Shown here one piece after another: positions 31,606-40,215 of a DNA stretch of 64,000 bases. The DNA is from Bacteroidota bacterium. GTDB lineage: Bacteria > Bacteroidota > Bacteroidia > Sphingobacteriales > Sphingobacteriaceae. The notes under the pieces are model-generated. The model did no database searches and was not told the origin of the DNA. It was given only the letters and a program-made list of their open reading frames with translations. The position numbers were made by a program, and so were the translations under genes. Numbering within the stretch: the first letter of the stretch is position 1; each line of letters starts with the position of its first letter. Where the stretch lies: positions 1 through 64,000 of the forward strand of contig JAMFRP010000019.1 in assembly GCA_026224775.1 (NCBI GenBank), written 5' to 3'.

Positions 31606-32268
31606 ATGCTTGCAGTTGAGTTAATTGCGGATGCGCTTCCCCCCATACACACTTCTGACACTGTGCAGAAGGTGTTTGACCGTATGGTGGAGTTTCGCGT
31701 AAGGCATTTGCCAATTGTAAACCAGGAGCAGTTTTTAGGCTTGATAAGCGAGGATGACCTGATCGAAATATCCGATTACCAAACAGAGGTTGGCGCGCTG
31801 GCCTTATCGCTTGTAAACCCATACGTGTTAGAGGATCAGCATATTTATGATGTTATCCGTCTGTTTCACGAGCAGCAGCTAACCATTGTGCCTGTACTCG
31901 ATATAAAAAAGAATTACCTGGGCGTAATATCCATCAATACCATGAATGAGTACTTCGCCCGCCTTACATCAGTATCGCAACCGGGGGGCATCATTGTATT
32001 GGAGATCAATAACAAAAATAATTCGCTGGCCCACATGGCCCAGATCGTAGAATCAGATAACGCACAGATATTAAGTTCATACGTTTATCAGCACCCCGAT
32101 TCAACCCGGATGGAAGTCACCCTGAAAGTTAACAAACAAGATATCTCAACCATAATAGCAACCTTTTTACGCTATGAGTATGATATTAAAGCAACCTTTA
32201 ACCATACCGGCGATAACGACAACTCAAGGGATCGTTATGATTCTTTGATGAATTACTTAAACTTATAG
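31606..32268 (+). CDS. CBS-pair domain protein
   Basis: A 220-residue protein with two CBS motifs in the N-terminal half (TSDTVQKVFDRMVEFRVRHLPIV and EDQHIYDVIRLFHEQQLTIVPVLD) and an ACT-like C-terminal domain (GGIIVLEINNKNNSLAHMAQIVES...TRMEVTLKVN). CBS pairs bind adenosyl nucleotides and sense energy state or regulate partner proteins. Its regular position next to nadK in this phylum suggests a regulatory tie to NAD(P) metabolism, but this is inference. Starts 3 bp after the hydrolase. Confidence 0.9.
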   Translation: MLAVELIADALPPIHTSDTVQKVFDRMVEFRVRHLPIVNQEQFLGLISEDDLIEISDYQTEVGALALSLVNPYVLEDQHIYDVIRLFHEQQLTIVPVLDIKKNYLGVISINTMNEYFARLTSVSQPGGIIVLEINNKNNSLAHMAQIVESDNAQILSSYVYQHPDSTRMEVTLKVNKQDISTIIATFLRYEYDIKATFNHTGDNDNSRDRYDSLMNYLNL

Positions 32269-32374
32269 CTTGTTTATTAGTTCATAGATAATGGTTCATT
32301 GTTCATAGCAAAATATTAATGGATTATTACCAAAAGCAAACTATGAACCATGAGCTATCAACTACTACCCACGA

Positions 32375-33253
32375 ATGAATATAGCAATATACGGCAGGCA
32401 ATTTAGTAACGAGGCTTTACCTTTAGTGCAGGAGGTTTTTGATAACCTTGCACAGCACAAAGTTGAGATTTACGTACATCACCTGCTTAACGATTATATT
32501 ACTGATAAGATAAATACGCCGCCTTATCACGTCCTCAAAAACGGCGATACTATAAAAGGCTTTATTGATATTTTTTTAACCCTTGGCGGGGATGGTACCC
32601 TGCTGGATATGGTGAACGTGATTCGTGATACAGGTGTACCCGTTATTGGCATAAACTTTGGCAGGCTGGGCTTTTTGGCAAGCATCAATAAAAGCGATAT
32701 CGCTGCCGCCATCCATGCGGTAGTAAATAACGAATTTACCCTGGATAGCCGTGAGCTCATCAGCATTGATTCCGAACAGGAGATTTTTGGCGATGATAAC
32801 TTCGCGCTGAACGATATTACCATCCACAAGCGCGATGACGCGGCGATGATCATCACCCGTGTATACCTTGATGGCGAATTTTTAAACGCCTATTGGGGCG
32901 ATGGTATCATTATCTCAACAGCAACAGGCTCTACAGCTTATTCGCTTAGTTGTGGTGGTCCGATTATCTTTCCGCAGTCAAATAGCATTGTGTTAACCCC
33001 AGTATCGCCACACAACCTTAATGTAAGGCCAATCGTATTGCCCGATAGCTGCGTACTTTCATTCGAGGTTGAATCGCGCAGCAACAATTACCTGGTTACC
33101 TGCGATTCGCGCACCGAAACGGTAGATAAAGTGGTCCGTTTTAAAGTTCACAAAGCCGGATTTGTATTAAATTTGGTTAGGCTGAATAATGAAAGTTACT
33201 TATCTACGTTAAGAAACAAATTATTGTGGGGACTTGATGCCCGCAATTATTAA
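32375..33253 (+). CDS. nadK: NAD kinase
   Basis: Phosphorylates NAD to NADP, the only route to NADP. 292 residues, standard length. The family signature GGDGTLLDMV (near residue 70) binds ATP/NAD and holds the catalytic Asp. Other conserved parts are INFGRLGFLA, ALNDITIHK, WGDGIIISTATGSTAYSLSCGGPI and LTPVSPHNLNVRPIVLPD. The ATG at 32375 follows a repeated TTCATAG/ATGAACCATGAG leader (32280-32360). It is followed at 9 bp by porG and belongs to the conserved envelope cluster. Confidence 0.96.
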   Translation: MNIAIYGRQFSNEALPLVQEVFDNLAQHKVEIYVHHLLNDYITDKINTPPYHVLKNGDTIKGFIDIFLTLGGDGTLLDMVNVIRDTGVPVIGINFGRLGFLASINKSDIAAAIHAVVNNEFTLDSRELISIDSEQEIFGDDNFALNDITIHKRDDAAMIITRVYLDGEFLNAYWGDGIIISTATGSTAYSLSCGGPIIFPQSNSIVLTPVSPHNLNVRPIVLPDSCVLSFEVESRSNNYLVTCDSRTETVDKVVRFKVHKAGFVLNLVRLNNESYLSTLRNKLLWGLDARNY

Positions 33254-33262
33254 ATTTGCTTA

Positions 33263-34054
33263 ATGCTCAAATTTGTCACAGCTATACTTTTAACCTTCAT
33301 CACGTTTAATTTACAGGCCCAAACCTGGGAAGTAGGCCTGGGAGGTGGTGGTGCTGCCTATATGGGCGATTTAAACCAAACTAACCCCTTGAAATTTAGC
33401 GGTGGGGCAGGGAGTTTTTTTGTAAAACGCAATTTTAACCCATATCTGTCTGCACGGTTAACTTATACCTATGGCTCCATCAGTGCGGCCGATAGTACAT
33501 CAAGCGATGCGTTAACCCGCCAGCGTAACCTCAGTTTTACCGATCATTTGAACGAGATCAGTCTCATCGGTGAGTTTAATTTTATGAACTACATTGCCGG
33601 TGTAAGCCATAACAGGTACACCCCATTTATTTATTTGGGCGTGGCTGCGGTTAACTATAATCCGACAGCTATCTACAGGGGTACAAAATATGATTTACGC
33701 CCCCTGGAAACCGAAGGGGAATCAAAACCCTATTCCAATAATGCCATAGCTATTCCGTACGGGGTGGGTATAAAATACAACATAACCGGCAGTTGGAACC
33801 TGATTGCCGATATTGGTTACCGCCAGCCAAATACCGATTACCTGGATGATGTAAGCGGCACTTATCCCAATCCGGGCAAACTACACAGTGATATTGCACG
33901 CATACTATCCGACCCATCGGGCGAAAAAACGGGCACTTATATTGGCACACCCGGCACCCAGCGCGGCGACATGCGCTCGCGCGATACCTATATGTTTGCC
34001 CAATTCACCATATCCTATACTTTCGTTACCGAAAAGTGCTATTTCGAGCAGTAA
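33263..34054 (+). CDS. porG: PorG-like (DUF6089) outer-membrane protein
   Basis: A 263-residue outer-membrane beta-barrel protein with signal peptide (cleavage near FNLQAQ). Opening strands (TWEVGLGGGGAAYMGDLNQTN) and later ones (FFVKRNFNPYLSARLTYTYG, FIYLGVAAVNYNPTAIYRGT, IAIPYGVGIKYNITGSWNL, DTYMFAQFTISYTF) fit DUF6089. The gene order nadK-porG-uppS-bamA-skp-skp matches the porphyromonad region of PorG, a type IX secretion component that binds PorK/PorN rings. The assignment rests on sequence style plus context. It is co-directional with nadK at 9-bp spacing. Confidence 0.8.
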   Translation: MLKFVTAILLTFITFNLQAQTWEVGLGGGGAAYMGDLNQTNPLKFSGGAGSFFVKRNFNPYLSARLTYTYGSISAADSTSSDALTRQRNLSFTDHLNEISLIGEFNFMNYIAGVSHNRYTPFIYLGVAAVNYNPTAIYRGTKYDLRPLETEGESKPYSNNAIAIPYGVGIKYNITGSWNLIADIGYRQPNTDYLDDVSGTYPNPGKLHSDIARILSDPSGEKTGTYIGTPGTQRGDMRSRDTYMFAQFTISYTFVTEKCYFEQ

Positions 34055-34468
34055 GTGACGCATTCATAAACTATCGTCATTGCGAGGAAGGTAACGACGT
34101 AGCAATCCCCGATATACAGAGCGGCTTTGCAGAGTCGGGGATTGCCACGCTGCGCTCGCAATGACGATCGTTTTATCATTTTTAAATCGTTGTCTAAATT
34201 TTTCAAAATTCACGCAATCACCACTCATTCAATCACTCAATATCATCTGTAACAAAATCTTTTCCCCCTCATACTAAAAAAAGCGCAATTAAGTTTTACC
34301 TTTGTACCCTGAAAAAATGGGCAATGGTCATTAAAAAAATGTGCCCGGGCCAATCATTTTTAACATATATTAACTAACGGCATTTATTAATTATCATACT
34401 TTTGAGCAAGTTTTTACTAAAAGCATGTTTTTGTAACCCAATCTGCGGCTTTTAATAATTGACATAAA
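34055..34468. other. Gap between porG and uppS
   Basis: Holds a TCATTGCGAGG inverted repeat (34075-34166), a periodic CAATCACT stretch (34209-34241) and two TAnnTTTG boxes (TACCTTTG 34297-34304, TACTTTTG 34397-34404) that could start the uppS-bamA-skp transcript. No gene. Confidence 0.65.
34075..34166. repeat. Inverted repeat, TCATTGCGAGG type
   Basis: Arms CGTCATTGCGAGG...GCAATCCCCGA and TCGGGGATTGCC...CGCAATGACG; about 92 bp. It lies 20 bp after the porG stop. Confidence 0.8.
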
Positions 34469-35209
34469 ATGGGATATAAGGATCAGATTGATTTGTCAAG
34501 GTTGCCGCAGCACATCGCCATTATAATGGATGGTAATGGGCGTTGGGCTAAAGAAAAGGGCAAATTAAGAATATTCGGCCATCATAACGGCGTATTATCG
34601 GTAAGGGATGTGGTAGAGGGTAGCTGCGATGTAGGTTTAAAATATCTAACATTGTATACTTTTTCATCCGAAAACTGGAATCGCCCTAAACTGGAAGTTA
34701 TGGCTATTATGGAGCTAATGGTTAGTACAATTCATAAAGAGATTGATAACTTTATGAAAAAAAATGTACGCCTTAATGCCATTGGCGATTTAACCATGCT
34801 GCCCGAAAGATGTTTTAAGGAACTAAAAAACGCTATTGATAAAACAGCCGGCAATACGGGCCTTGTACTCACGTTAGCGTTAAGCTACAGCTCAAGGCGC
34901 GAAATTATTAACGCCGTAAAACAAATTGCAGGCAAAGTGCAGGCAGGCACATTAAGTATTGATGATATTGACGAAGACGTATTCGACAATAACTTATATA
35001 CAAGCGGCATGCCCGACCCTGAGCTACTGATACGTACCAGTGGCGAAAACCGCATAAGTAACTACTTGCTTTGGCAAATAGCTTATGCCGAATTGTATTT
35101 TACAACAAAATTATGGCCCGACTTCCGCAAGGAAGATTTGTTCGAAGCCATACTTGATTATCAGAAACGGGAACGCCGTTTTGGCCTGATCAGTGAGCAG
35201 GTTAATTAA
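34469..35209 (+). CDS. uppS: Isoprenyl transferase (undecaprenyl diphosphate synthase)
   Basis: Cis-prenyltransferase making undecaprenyl diphosphate, the lipid carrier for peptidoglycan and LPS. 246 residues. The catalytic motif HIAIIMDGNGRWAKEKG has Asp21 as Mg/diphosphate ligand. Further family blocks: TLYTFSSENWNRPKLEV, LALSYSSRREIINAV and PDPELLIRTSGENRISNYLLWQIAYAEL, ending LWPDFRKEDLFEAI. It sits 62 bp before bamA in a conserved cluster of envelope genes. Confidence 0.96.
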   Translation: MGYKDQIDLSRLPQHIAIIMDGNGRWAKEKGKLRIFGHHNGVLSVRDVVEGSCDVGLKYLTLYTFSSENWNRPKLEVMAIMELMVSTIHKEIDNFMKKNVRLNAIGDLTMLPERCFKELKNAIDKTAGNTGLVLTLALSYSSRREIINAVKQIAGKVQAGTLSIDDIDEDVFDNNLYTSGMPDPELLIRTSGENRISNYLLWQIAYAELYFTTKLWPDFRKEDLFEAILDYQKRERRFGLISEQVN

Positions 35210-35271
35210 ATTTTTGCTTTTAACACTTTTTAACAACTGTATAAATTATTTTTAGCCTCTTAAATATTCGA

Positions 35272-37824
35272 ATGAATAAATACCTTTTTGCTATTCTTTT
35301 CTCTGTAGTGAGTACTGCTGCTATGGCGCAGGTTCCCCAAGCCAGGCAGTCGTTGTTCAAATCGTCAATACCGGCTGATAGTTTAAGTTACCTTAACCCT
35401 AAGGATTACATTATTGGTGGCATTAGTGTTACCGGTACAAAAAACCTCGATAAGGATGTATTGATAACCATATCAAAACTAACCAAAGGCGATCGTATCA
35501 ACCTTCCCGGCGAAGCCAACGCAAGCGTTATAAAAAACCTCTATGGCCAGGGCCTTTTTGATGATGTGCAGTTAAACATCACCAAAATGACAGGTGATAC
35601 TGTTTATCTGGAAATAGCCGTGCACGAGTTGCCGCGTTTATCAAAATTCCATATCACAGGTATCCGTAAAGGCGAAATTGAAGATGTACAGAAAAAACTA
35701 AGTGATAAAACAGGTAAAATCGTTAATCAGAATTTACTGAATACCAGTATAGCTATCATTAAAAAACATTTTAACGAAAAAGGTTTCTTAAATACTACCG
35801 TGGCTATAACGCAACGTGTTGATCCGGGTGATGCTAATAGTATCATATTGGATGTGGTTATTGATAAGAAAACCAAAGTGATGATCAACAGCGTTACCTT
35901 TGAAGGTAATAAGGCCATATCTGATAAAAAATTACGTAGCTATCTTACTAAAACACGCCAAAGAAGATGGTATAATCTTTTTGGCTCTAAAAAATTCAAA
36001 TCAGATCAATACCAGGATGACAAGGATAACCTGGTTGAGCAAATGCAGGATAAAGGTTACCGCGATGCCGCCATCCTGAGCGATACTGTTATTAAGCATG
36101 ATTTTCAAACAGTCGACATTCATATCAAAGTACACGAAGGCCCTAAATATTACTTCGGTAATATCAAATGGTCAGGCAATGCCAAATACCCAAGCGACCT
36201 GTTAAACAAATTATTGCGCATCAAAAAGGGTGATGTATTTAGCGAGGATGCGTTAAACAAACGCCTTTCAGGCCCAACGCCTAATAGCGATGACGTTTCA
36301 TCATTATATTTAAATGATGGTTACTTAACCTTCAGTCCCGATCCGGTTCAAACAAGAATCTATAACGATACTGTTGATTTGGATTTGAGGATATTTGAAG
36401 GCCCGCAATACACTATTAACCGTGTTATATTAAAAGGTAACGATGTAACAAACGATAAGGTGGTTATGCGTGAGATCCGTACTAAACCGGGTCAGAAATT
36501 TAACAAGGACCTGCTGATCCGCAGTACACGTGAAATTTCGCAATTAGGTAACTTCGATGAGCAAAAAACTGAACCGAAGCCAACCAATATCAACCCACAG
36601 GATGGTACTGTTGACATTATTTTCAACGTAGTTGAAAAACCTTCTGACCAGATTGAGCTTTCAGGTGGTTTTGGTGGCGGCCAATTGGTAGGTACATTAG
36701 GCTTAACATTCAACAACTTTTCCATCAAAAATATATTCCACCTTAAGGATTATAAACCACTGCCAAAAGGTGATGGTGAGAAATTGAGTATCAGGGGCCA
36801 ATCAAGCGGTGCAACATACCAAAATTACTCGCTTACCTTCTCTGAGCCGTGGTTGGGTGGTAAAAAACCAATTTACTTCGCGGTATCAGCTTATACACAA
36901 TTAAGCTCAACCGAGGGTGAAGTTGCCGTAACCGACCCTAACTATAATAAATTACGTATTAACGGTGTTGGTATTACCTTAGGTAAAAAATTAAACTGGC
37001 CTGATAACTACTTCCAGTTAAACTACTCGTTAAACGTTGACCACTATAATCTGGATAACTATACCGGTTACCTGTTCCAGAATGGTACATCATATAACAT
37101 CAAGTTAACACAGGAACTTAGCCGTAACTCGTTAGATGCGCCTATCTTCCCAACAACAGGTTCAAATATCAAATTTACCGCACAGGGAACTCCGCCATAT
37201 TCATTGTTCAACGGTATCAACTATGCGATAGCAACTCCTGAGGAACGTTACCATTTTGTTGAATACTACAAAATGAAGTTTGATGCGCAATGGTTCACTA
37301 AAATTGTAGGTAAATTTGTATTGATGTCGCAGGTTCGTTTCGGCTTCCTGGGCGAGTACAACCAACAGGTAGGCCAGTCACCTTTCGAAAGGTTTAAATT
37401 AGGTGGTGATGGTATGCAGAGTTACCAGTTCTTACAGGGTAGTGATATCATCGGCTTACGTGGTTACCAAAACTTCTCTGTTATACCAGTGGGTGATAAC
37501 TACACTGTTGATAACAACGTAGGTAGCCCGATATATACTAAATACACATTGGAATTACGCCATCCGATCATCGCGAGTGAATCAGCAACTATATTTATGC
37601 TGGCATTTGCCGAAGGTGGTAACGTTTGGGATAGCTTCAGCTCTTATGATCCATTTAACATTAGGCGTTCAGTTGGTGTTGGTGCAAGAGTATTTTTACC
37701 TATATTTGGTTTACTTGGGCTTGATTATGGTTACGGTTTTGATAAGATACCGGGTATACCTGATGCTAACAAGGGCCAGTTTAGCTTCTCAATATCGCAG
37801 AGCTTAAACGGCGGGTTTAACTAA
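35272..37824 (+). CDS. bamA: Outer membrane assembly factor BamA
   Basis: An 850-residue Omp85 protein inserting beta-barrel proteins into the outer membrane. A signal peptide (ending AMAQ) is followed by about five POTRA domains (for example ISVTGTKNLDKDVLITISKLTKGD, FHITGIRKGEIEDVQKKL, VTFEGNKAISDKKLRSYL, RVILKGNDVTNDKVVMREI) and a C-terminal 16-strand barrel from about residue 455 (IELSGGFGGGQLVGTLGLTFNNF). The lid-lock loop motif appears as RFKLGGDGMQ, with SDIIGLRGYQNF and a final LLGLDYGYGFD strand. Length fits. It lies upstream of two Skp-type chaperone genes, consistent with a joint outer-membrane biogenesis role. Confidence 0.96.
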   Translation: MNKYLFAILFSVVSTAAMAQVPQARQSLFKSSIPADSLSYLNPKDYIIGGISVTGTKNLDKDVLITISKLTKGDRINLPGEANASVIKNLYGQGLFDDVQLNITKMTGDTVYLEIAVHELPRLSKFHITGIRKGEIEDVQKKLSDKTGKIVNQNLLNTSIAIIKKHFNEKGFLNTTVAITQRVDPGDANSIILDVVIDKKTKVMINSVTFEGNKAISDKKLRSYLTKTRQRRWYNLFGSKKFKSDQYQDDKDNLVEQMQDKGYRDAAILSDTVIKHDFQTVDIHIKVHEGPKYYFGNIKWSGNAKYPSDLLNKLLRIKKGDVFSEDALNKRLSGPTPNSDDVSSLYLNDGYLTFSPDPVQTRIYNDTVDLDLRIFEGPQYTINRVILKGNDVTNDKVVMREIRTKPGQKFNKDLLIRSTREISQLGNFDEQKTEPKPTNINPQDGTVDIIFNVVEKPSDQIELSGGFGGGQLVGTLGLTFNNFSIKNIFHLKDYKPLPKGDGEKLSIRGQSSGATYQNYSLTFSEPWLGGKKPIYFAVSAYTQLSSTEGEVAVTDPNYNKLRINGVGITLGKKLNWPDNYFQLNYSLNVDHYNLDNYTGYLFQNGTSYNIKLTQELSRNSLDAPIFPTTGSNIKFTAQGTPPYSLFNGINYAIATPEERYHFVEYYKMKFDAQWFTKIVGKFVLMSQVRFGFLGEYNQQVGQSPFERFKLGGDGMQSYQFLQGSDIIGLRGYQNFSVIPVGDNYTVDNNVGSPIYTKYTLELRHPIIASESATIFMLAFAEGGNVWDSFSSYDPFNIRRSVGVGARVFLPIFGLLGLDYGYGFDKIPGIPDANKGQFSFSISQSLNGGFN

Positions 37825-37839
37825 ATCTGGATAAAATTT

Positions 37840-38370
37840 ATGAAGAGAATAATTTTTGTATTGCTTTTTACGTTAACAGCATGCACAGGAGCATTTGCGC
37901 AACGCCTAGCTTTTGTTGATTCTGATTACATTTTAAAACACATGCCGGATTATATCTCCGTACAAAAGCAATTAAATGCACTATCAGATCAATGGCAACG
38001 TGATGTTGATAACAAGTTTCAGGAAGTTGACCGATTGTATAAAGCCTACCAGGCCGATCAGGTTTTGATGACACCTGATATGAAAAAGAAACGCGAACAG
38101 GAGATTGATGATAAGGAAAAAGCCGCTAAAGATTTTCAACGCCAAAAATTTGGCCCCGATGGCGATCTGGTACAACGCAGCAATGCACTAATAAAACCAA
38201 TCCAGGATCGTATAGCAAAAGCAGTTCAGGAAGTTGCCGAAGGTGATGATTTGGATATGATATTTGATAAAAACAGCGAAGTTATTATGCTGTATGCTAA
38301 CCCCCGGTATGATAAAAGTGCCGAAGTAATAACAAAATTGGGTTTAAAGCCCGGAGCGCTTGCTAAATAA
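37840..38370 (+). CDS. OmpH/Skp-family periplasmic chaperone 1
   Basis: A 176-residue secreted protein with a signal peptide (to about residue 20, GAFAQ) and a Skp/OmpH body: RLAFVDSDYILKHMPDYISVQKQLNALSDQWQRDVDNKFQEVDRLYKAYQ with long helices, then charged coiled-coil MKKKREQEIDDKEKAAKDFQRQKFG. Skp trimers hold outer-membrane proteins on their way to BamA. Conserved opening VDSDYILKxMP and closing helix are retained. It follows bamA by 15 bp and precedes a second paralogue by 50 bp. Confidence 0.93.
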   Translation: MKRIIFVLLFTLTACTGAFAQRLAFVDSDYILKHMPDYISVQKQLNALSDQWQRDVDNKFQEVDRLYKAYQADQVLMTPDMKKKREQEIDDKEKAAKDFQRQKFGPDGDLVQRSNALIKPIQDRIAKAVQEVAEGDDLDMIFDKNSEVIMLYANPRYDKSAEVITKLGLKPGALAK

Positions 38371-38420
38371 ATTATTTATATATATAATCGCACTAATTAA
38401 TTAAACACAGAACAAAAACA

Positions 38421-38933
38421 ATGAAAAAATTATTAAAAGTTGCTTTAGTTGCAGTATGCATGGTAGTAGCGGGCAACTTTGCCAAAGCACAATCTAAAAT
38501 CGGTTACATTAATACTAATCAATTAATGGAGTTGCTTCCTGAGATGAAAACATTGCAAACACAAATGCAGGCATACCAAAAAACTTTCTCTGATCAGTTG
38601 GCTACAATGAGTACCGAACTACAGACCAAAGGCCAGGATTATGAAGCAAAAAGAAGCACTATGACTGATGCTTCACGTACTGCAACTGAGTCTGAATTAC
38701 AAGATATGCAAACACGTATCACTTCTTTCCGTGATAACGCTCAAAAACAAATCGAAGCTAAAAGCAACGAATTGTTAAAACCACTTACCGATAAAGTTCG
38801 CACCGCTATACAAGCTGTAGCTGCTGCTAAAGGTTATAACTATGTGTTAGATTCATCACAAGTTGAATTGATCGTATCACCTTCAGGTGATGATTTGATG
38901 GCTCCTGTAAAAGCTAAATTGGGCTTACAATAA
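38421..38933 (+). CDS. OmpH/Skp-family periplasmic chaperone 2
   Basis: Second Skp paralogue, 170 residues: signal peptide (cleavage after NFAKAQ), then SKIGYINTNQLMELLPEMKTLQTQMQAYQKTFSDQLATMSTELQ and a coiled-coil of Gln/Lys/Glu-rich helices, ending SGDDLMAPVKAKLGL. It lies directly after the first Skp gene and is followed by a strong terminator, which ends the bamA transcript. The tandem pair is typical in Bacteroidota. Confidence 0.93.
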   Translation: MKKLLKVALVAVCMVVAGNFAKAQSKIGYINTNQLMELLPEMKTLQTQMQAYQKTFSDQLATMSTELQTKGQDYEAKRSTMTDASRTATESELQDMQTRITSFRDNAQKQIEAKSNELLKPLTDKVRTAIQAVAAAKGYNYVLDSSQVELIVSPSGDDLMAPVKAKLGLQ

Positions 38934-38960
38934 TCACATCATAAAATCATTTTATTTAAA

Positions 38961-38990
38961 GCGTTCCGATAATCCGGAACGCTTTTTTTA
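38961..38990 (+). terminator. Terminator of the bamA-skp operon
   Basis: GCGTTCCG and CGGAACGC form an 8-bp GC-rich stem around a 6-nt loop, followed by TTTTTTTATTTTT. It lies 28 bp after the second skp stop. The T-run also contains TATTTTTG (38989-38996), a possible -7 box for murI. Confidence 0.85.
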
Positions 38991-39001
38991 TTTTTGTATC
39001 A

Positions 39002-39835
39002 GTGCTAAATAATAAACCCATAGGTATTTTTGATTCCGGCTACGGTGGCTTAACCGTATTCCGTTCTATCGCTGATCAGTTGCCCCAGTATGATTACGTG
39101 TATTTAGGCGATACCGCCCGCGCACCATACGGTAACCGCTCATTCAGTGCTATCCATCAGTATACCTGGGAGTGCGTGCAGCAATTGTTCAAAATGGGAT
39201 GTCCATTGGTTATCCTGGCTTGCAACACCGCATCTGCCAAAGCATTACGCACCATCCAGCAACAAGATCTTAAAACAGAAGATCCATCAAAACGTGTTTT
39301 AGGTGTGATACGCCCAACTGCCGAAGTAATAGGAAATTATACTAAAACAAATGAGATAGGGGTTCTCGGAACCAAAGGCACCGTACAATCAGGCTCATAC
39401 CTGCTCGAGATCGAAAAGTTCTCTCCCGAGCTTAAAGTTTACCAGCAAGCCTGCCCGCTATGGGTACCGCTTATTGAAAACGGCGAACACGACAAACCGG
39501 GTGCTGATTACTTTGTAAAAGAATACCTGGATCAGATATTGGCGCAATCACCCGATATTGATACCATTCTACTGGCCTGTACTCACTATCCGCTAATGCA
39601 GGACAAGATTCAGGCCTATCTGCCCAAACACATTCAAACCGTTGCACAAGGCGATATCGTAGCCAAAAGCTTAATCGACTACCTGCAACGCCATCCCGAA
39701 ATGGAACAATCCATCACCCAAAACGGTACCCAGCATTTCTTCACCACAACAGATGATACCGCCGACTTTGACCTGCACGCCACCAGTTTTTTCGGCGCAC
39801 CGGTAAAATCACAATCGGTGGTGACCAAAGGATAA
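39002..39835 (+). CDS. murI: Glutamate racemase
   Basis: Makes D-glutamate for peptidoglycan. 277 residues. Both catalytic cysteines sit in their motifs: LVILACNTASAKAL and ILLACTHYPLMQD. The N-terminal PIGIFDSGYGGLTVFRSI and DTARAPYGNRS are also standard. The start is GTG at 39002; no ATG is available in frame near the conserved N-terminus, and the protein begins right at PIGIFDSG after four residues. The -7-like box TATTTTTG ends only 5 bp before it, inside the preceding terminator's T-run, so murI may be transcribed separately with almost no leader. Confidence 0.95.
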   Translation: MLNNKPIGIFDSGYGGLTVFRSIADQLPQYDYVYLGDTARAPYGNRSFSAIHQYTWECVQQLFKMGCPLVILACNTASAKALRTIQQQDLKTEDPSKRVLGVIRPTAEVIGNYTKTNEIGVLGTKGTVQSGSYLLEIEKFSPELKVYQQACPLWVPLIENGEHDKPGADYFVKEYLDQILAQSPDIDTILLACTHYPLMQDKIQAYLPKHIQTVAQGDIVAKSLIDYLQRHPEMEQSITQNGTQHFFTTTDDTADFDLHATSFFGAPVKSQSVVTKG

Positions 39836-39837
39836 AA

Positions 39838-39920
39838 TTGTCATTGCGAGGAACGAAGCAATCGCGAACTTTATATATCCGCTTGTCCCCGTGCGATTGC
39901 TTCGTTCCTCGCAATGACAA
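39838..39920. repeat. Inverted repeat, TCATTGCGAGG type
   Basis: Arms TTGTCATTGCGAGGAACGAA and its complement (TTCGTTCCTCGCAATGACAA), extended by GCAATCGC/GCGATTGC, enclosing about 26 nt. It starts 2 bp after the murI stop and may act as its terminator. Confidence 0.85.
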
Positions 39921-39969
39921 TTAGAAAAGTATACAACGTTGCCACTGACAAAGCGCCGGCCCTGTGCGA

Positions 39970-40004
39970 TTCCCTCCCTTGGGAGGGGTAGGGAGGGGTG
40001 ACGT
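39970..40004 (+). repeat. Bipartite hairpin repeat, TCCCTCCC type
   Basis: TCCCTCCCTTGGGAGGGG hairpin, TA, then GGGAGGGGTGACG. Plus-strand relative of the unit at 8025-8080. Confidence 0.6.
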
Positions 40005-40072
40005 CCCCACTGACAAAATACTGTCACCATCATTTCCACAATAATTCCCGAAATTTGAAAGTAGATTCTTAC

Positions 40073-40129
40073 ACCTCTTTGTCGCGCAGCGATAGAGAGG
40101 TCGACCAGCGAAGCGTCGTCGGGTGAGTA
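40073..40129 (+). repeat. Hairpin-GGGTGAGT repeat
   Basis: Hairpin CCTCTTTGTCGC.../...GCGATAGAGAGG, linker TCGACCAGCGAAGCGTCGTC, tail GGGTGAGTAA. Third member of the family (see 15766 and 27648). Confidence 0.65.
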
Positions 40130-40188
40130 AATCTCAAAAAAGTCTACCCTTTCAACAGAGATTTAAAGGCCTCTTCAACATAATTTAT

Positions 40189-40196
40189 TAAGTTTG
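40189..40196 (+). promoter_or_regulatory. Candidate -7 box of the nuoH-N operon
   Basis: TAAGTTTG matches TAnnTTTG, 19 bp before the TTG start of nuoH. No firm -33 TTG is seen. Confidence 0.4.
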
Positions 40197-40215
40197 CAGC
40201 TACCATAAAAATACA

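Larger units (their letters stand above)
39836..40215. other. Gap between murI and nuoH
   Basis: Three different repeats in a row: the TCATTGCGAGG inverted repeat, a TCCCTCCC bipartite unit (39970-40004) and a GGGTGAGT unit (40073-40129), then the nuoH promoter box. No gene, and in particular no nuoG or other upstream nuo gene. Confidence 0.7.
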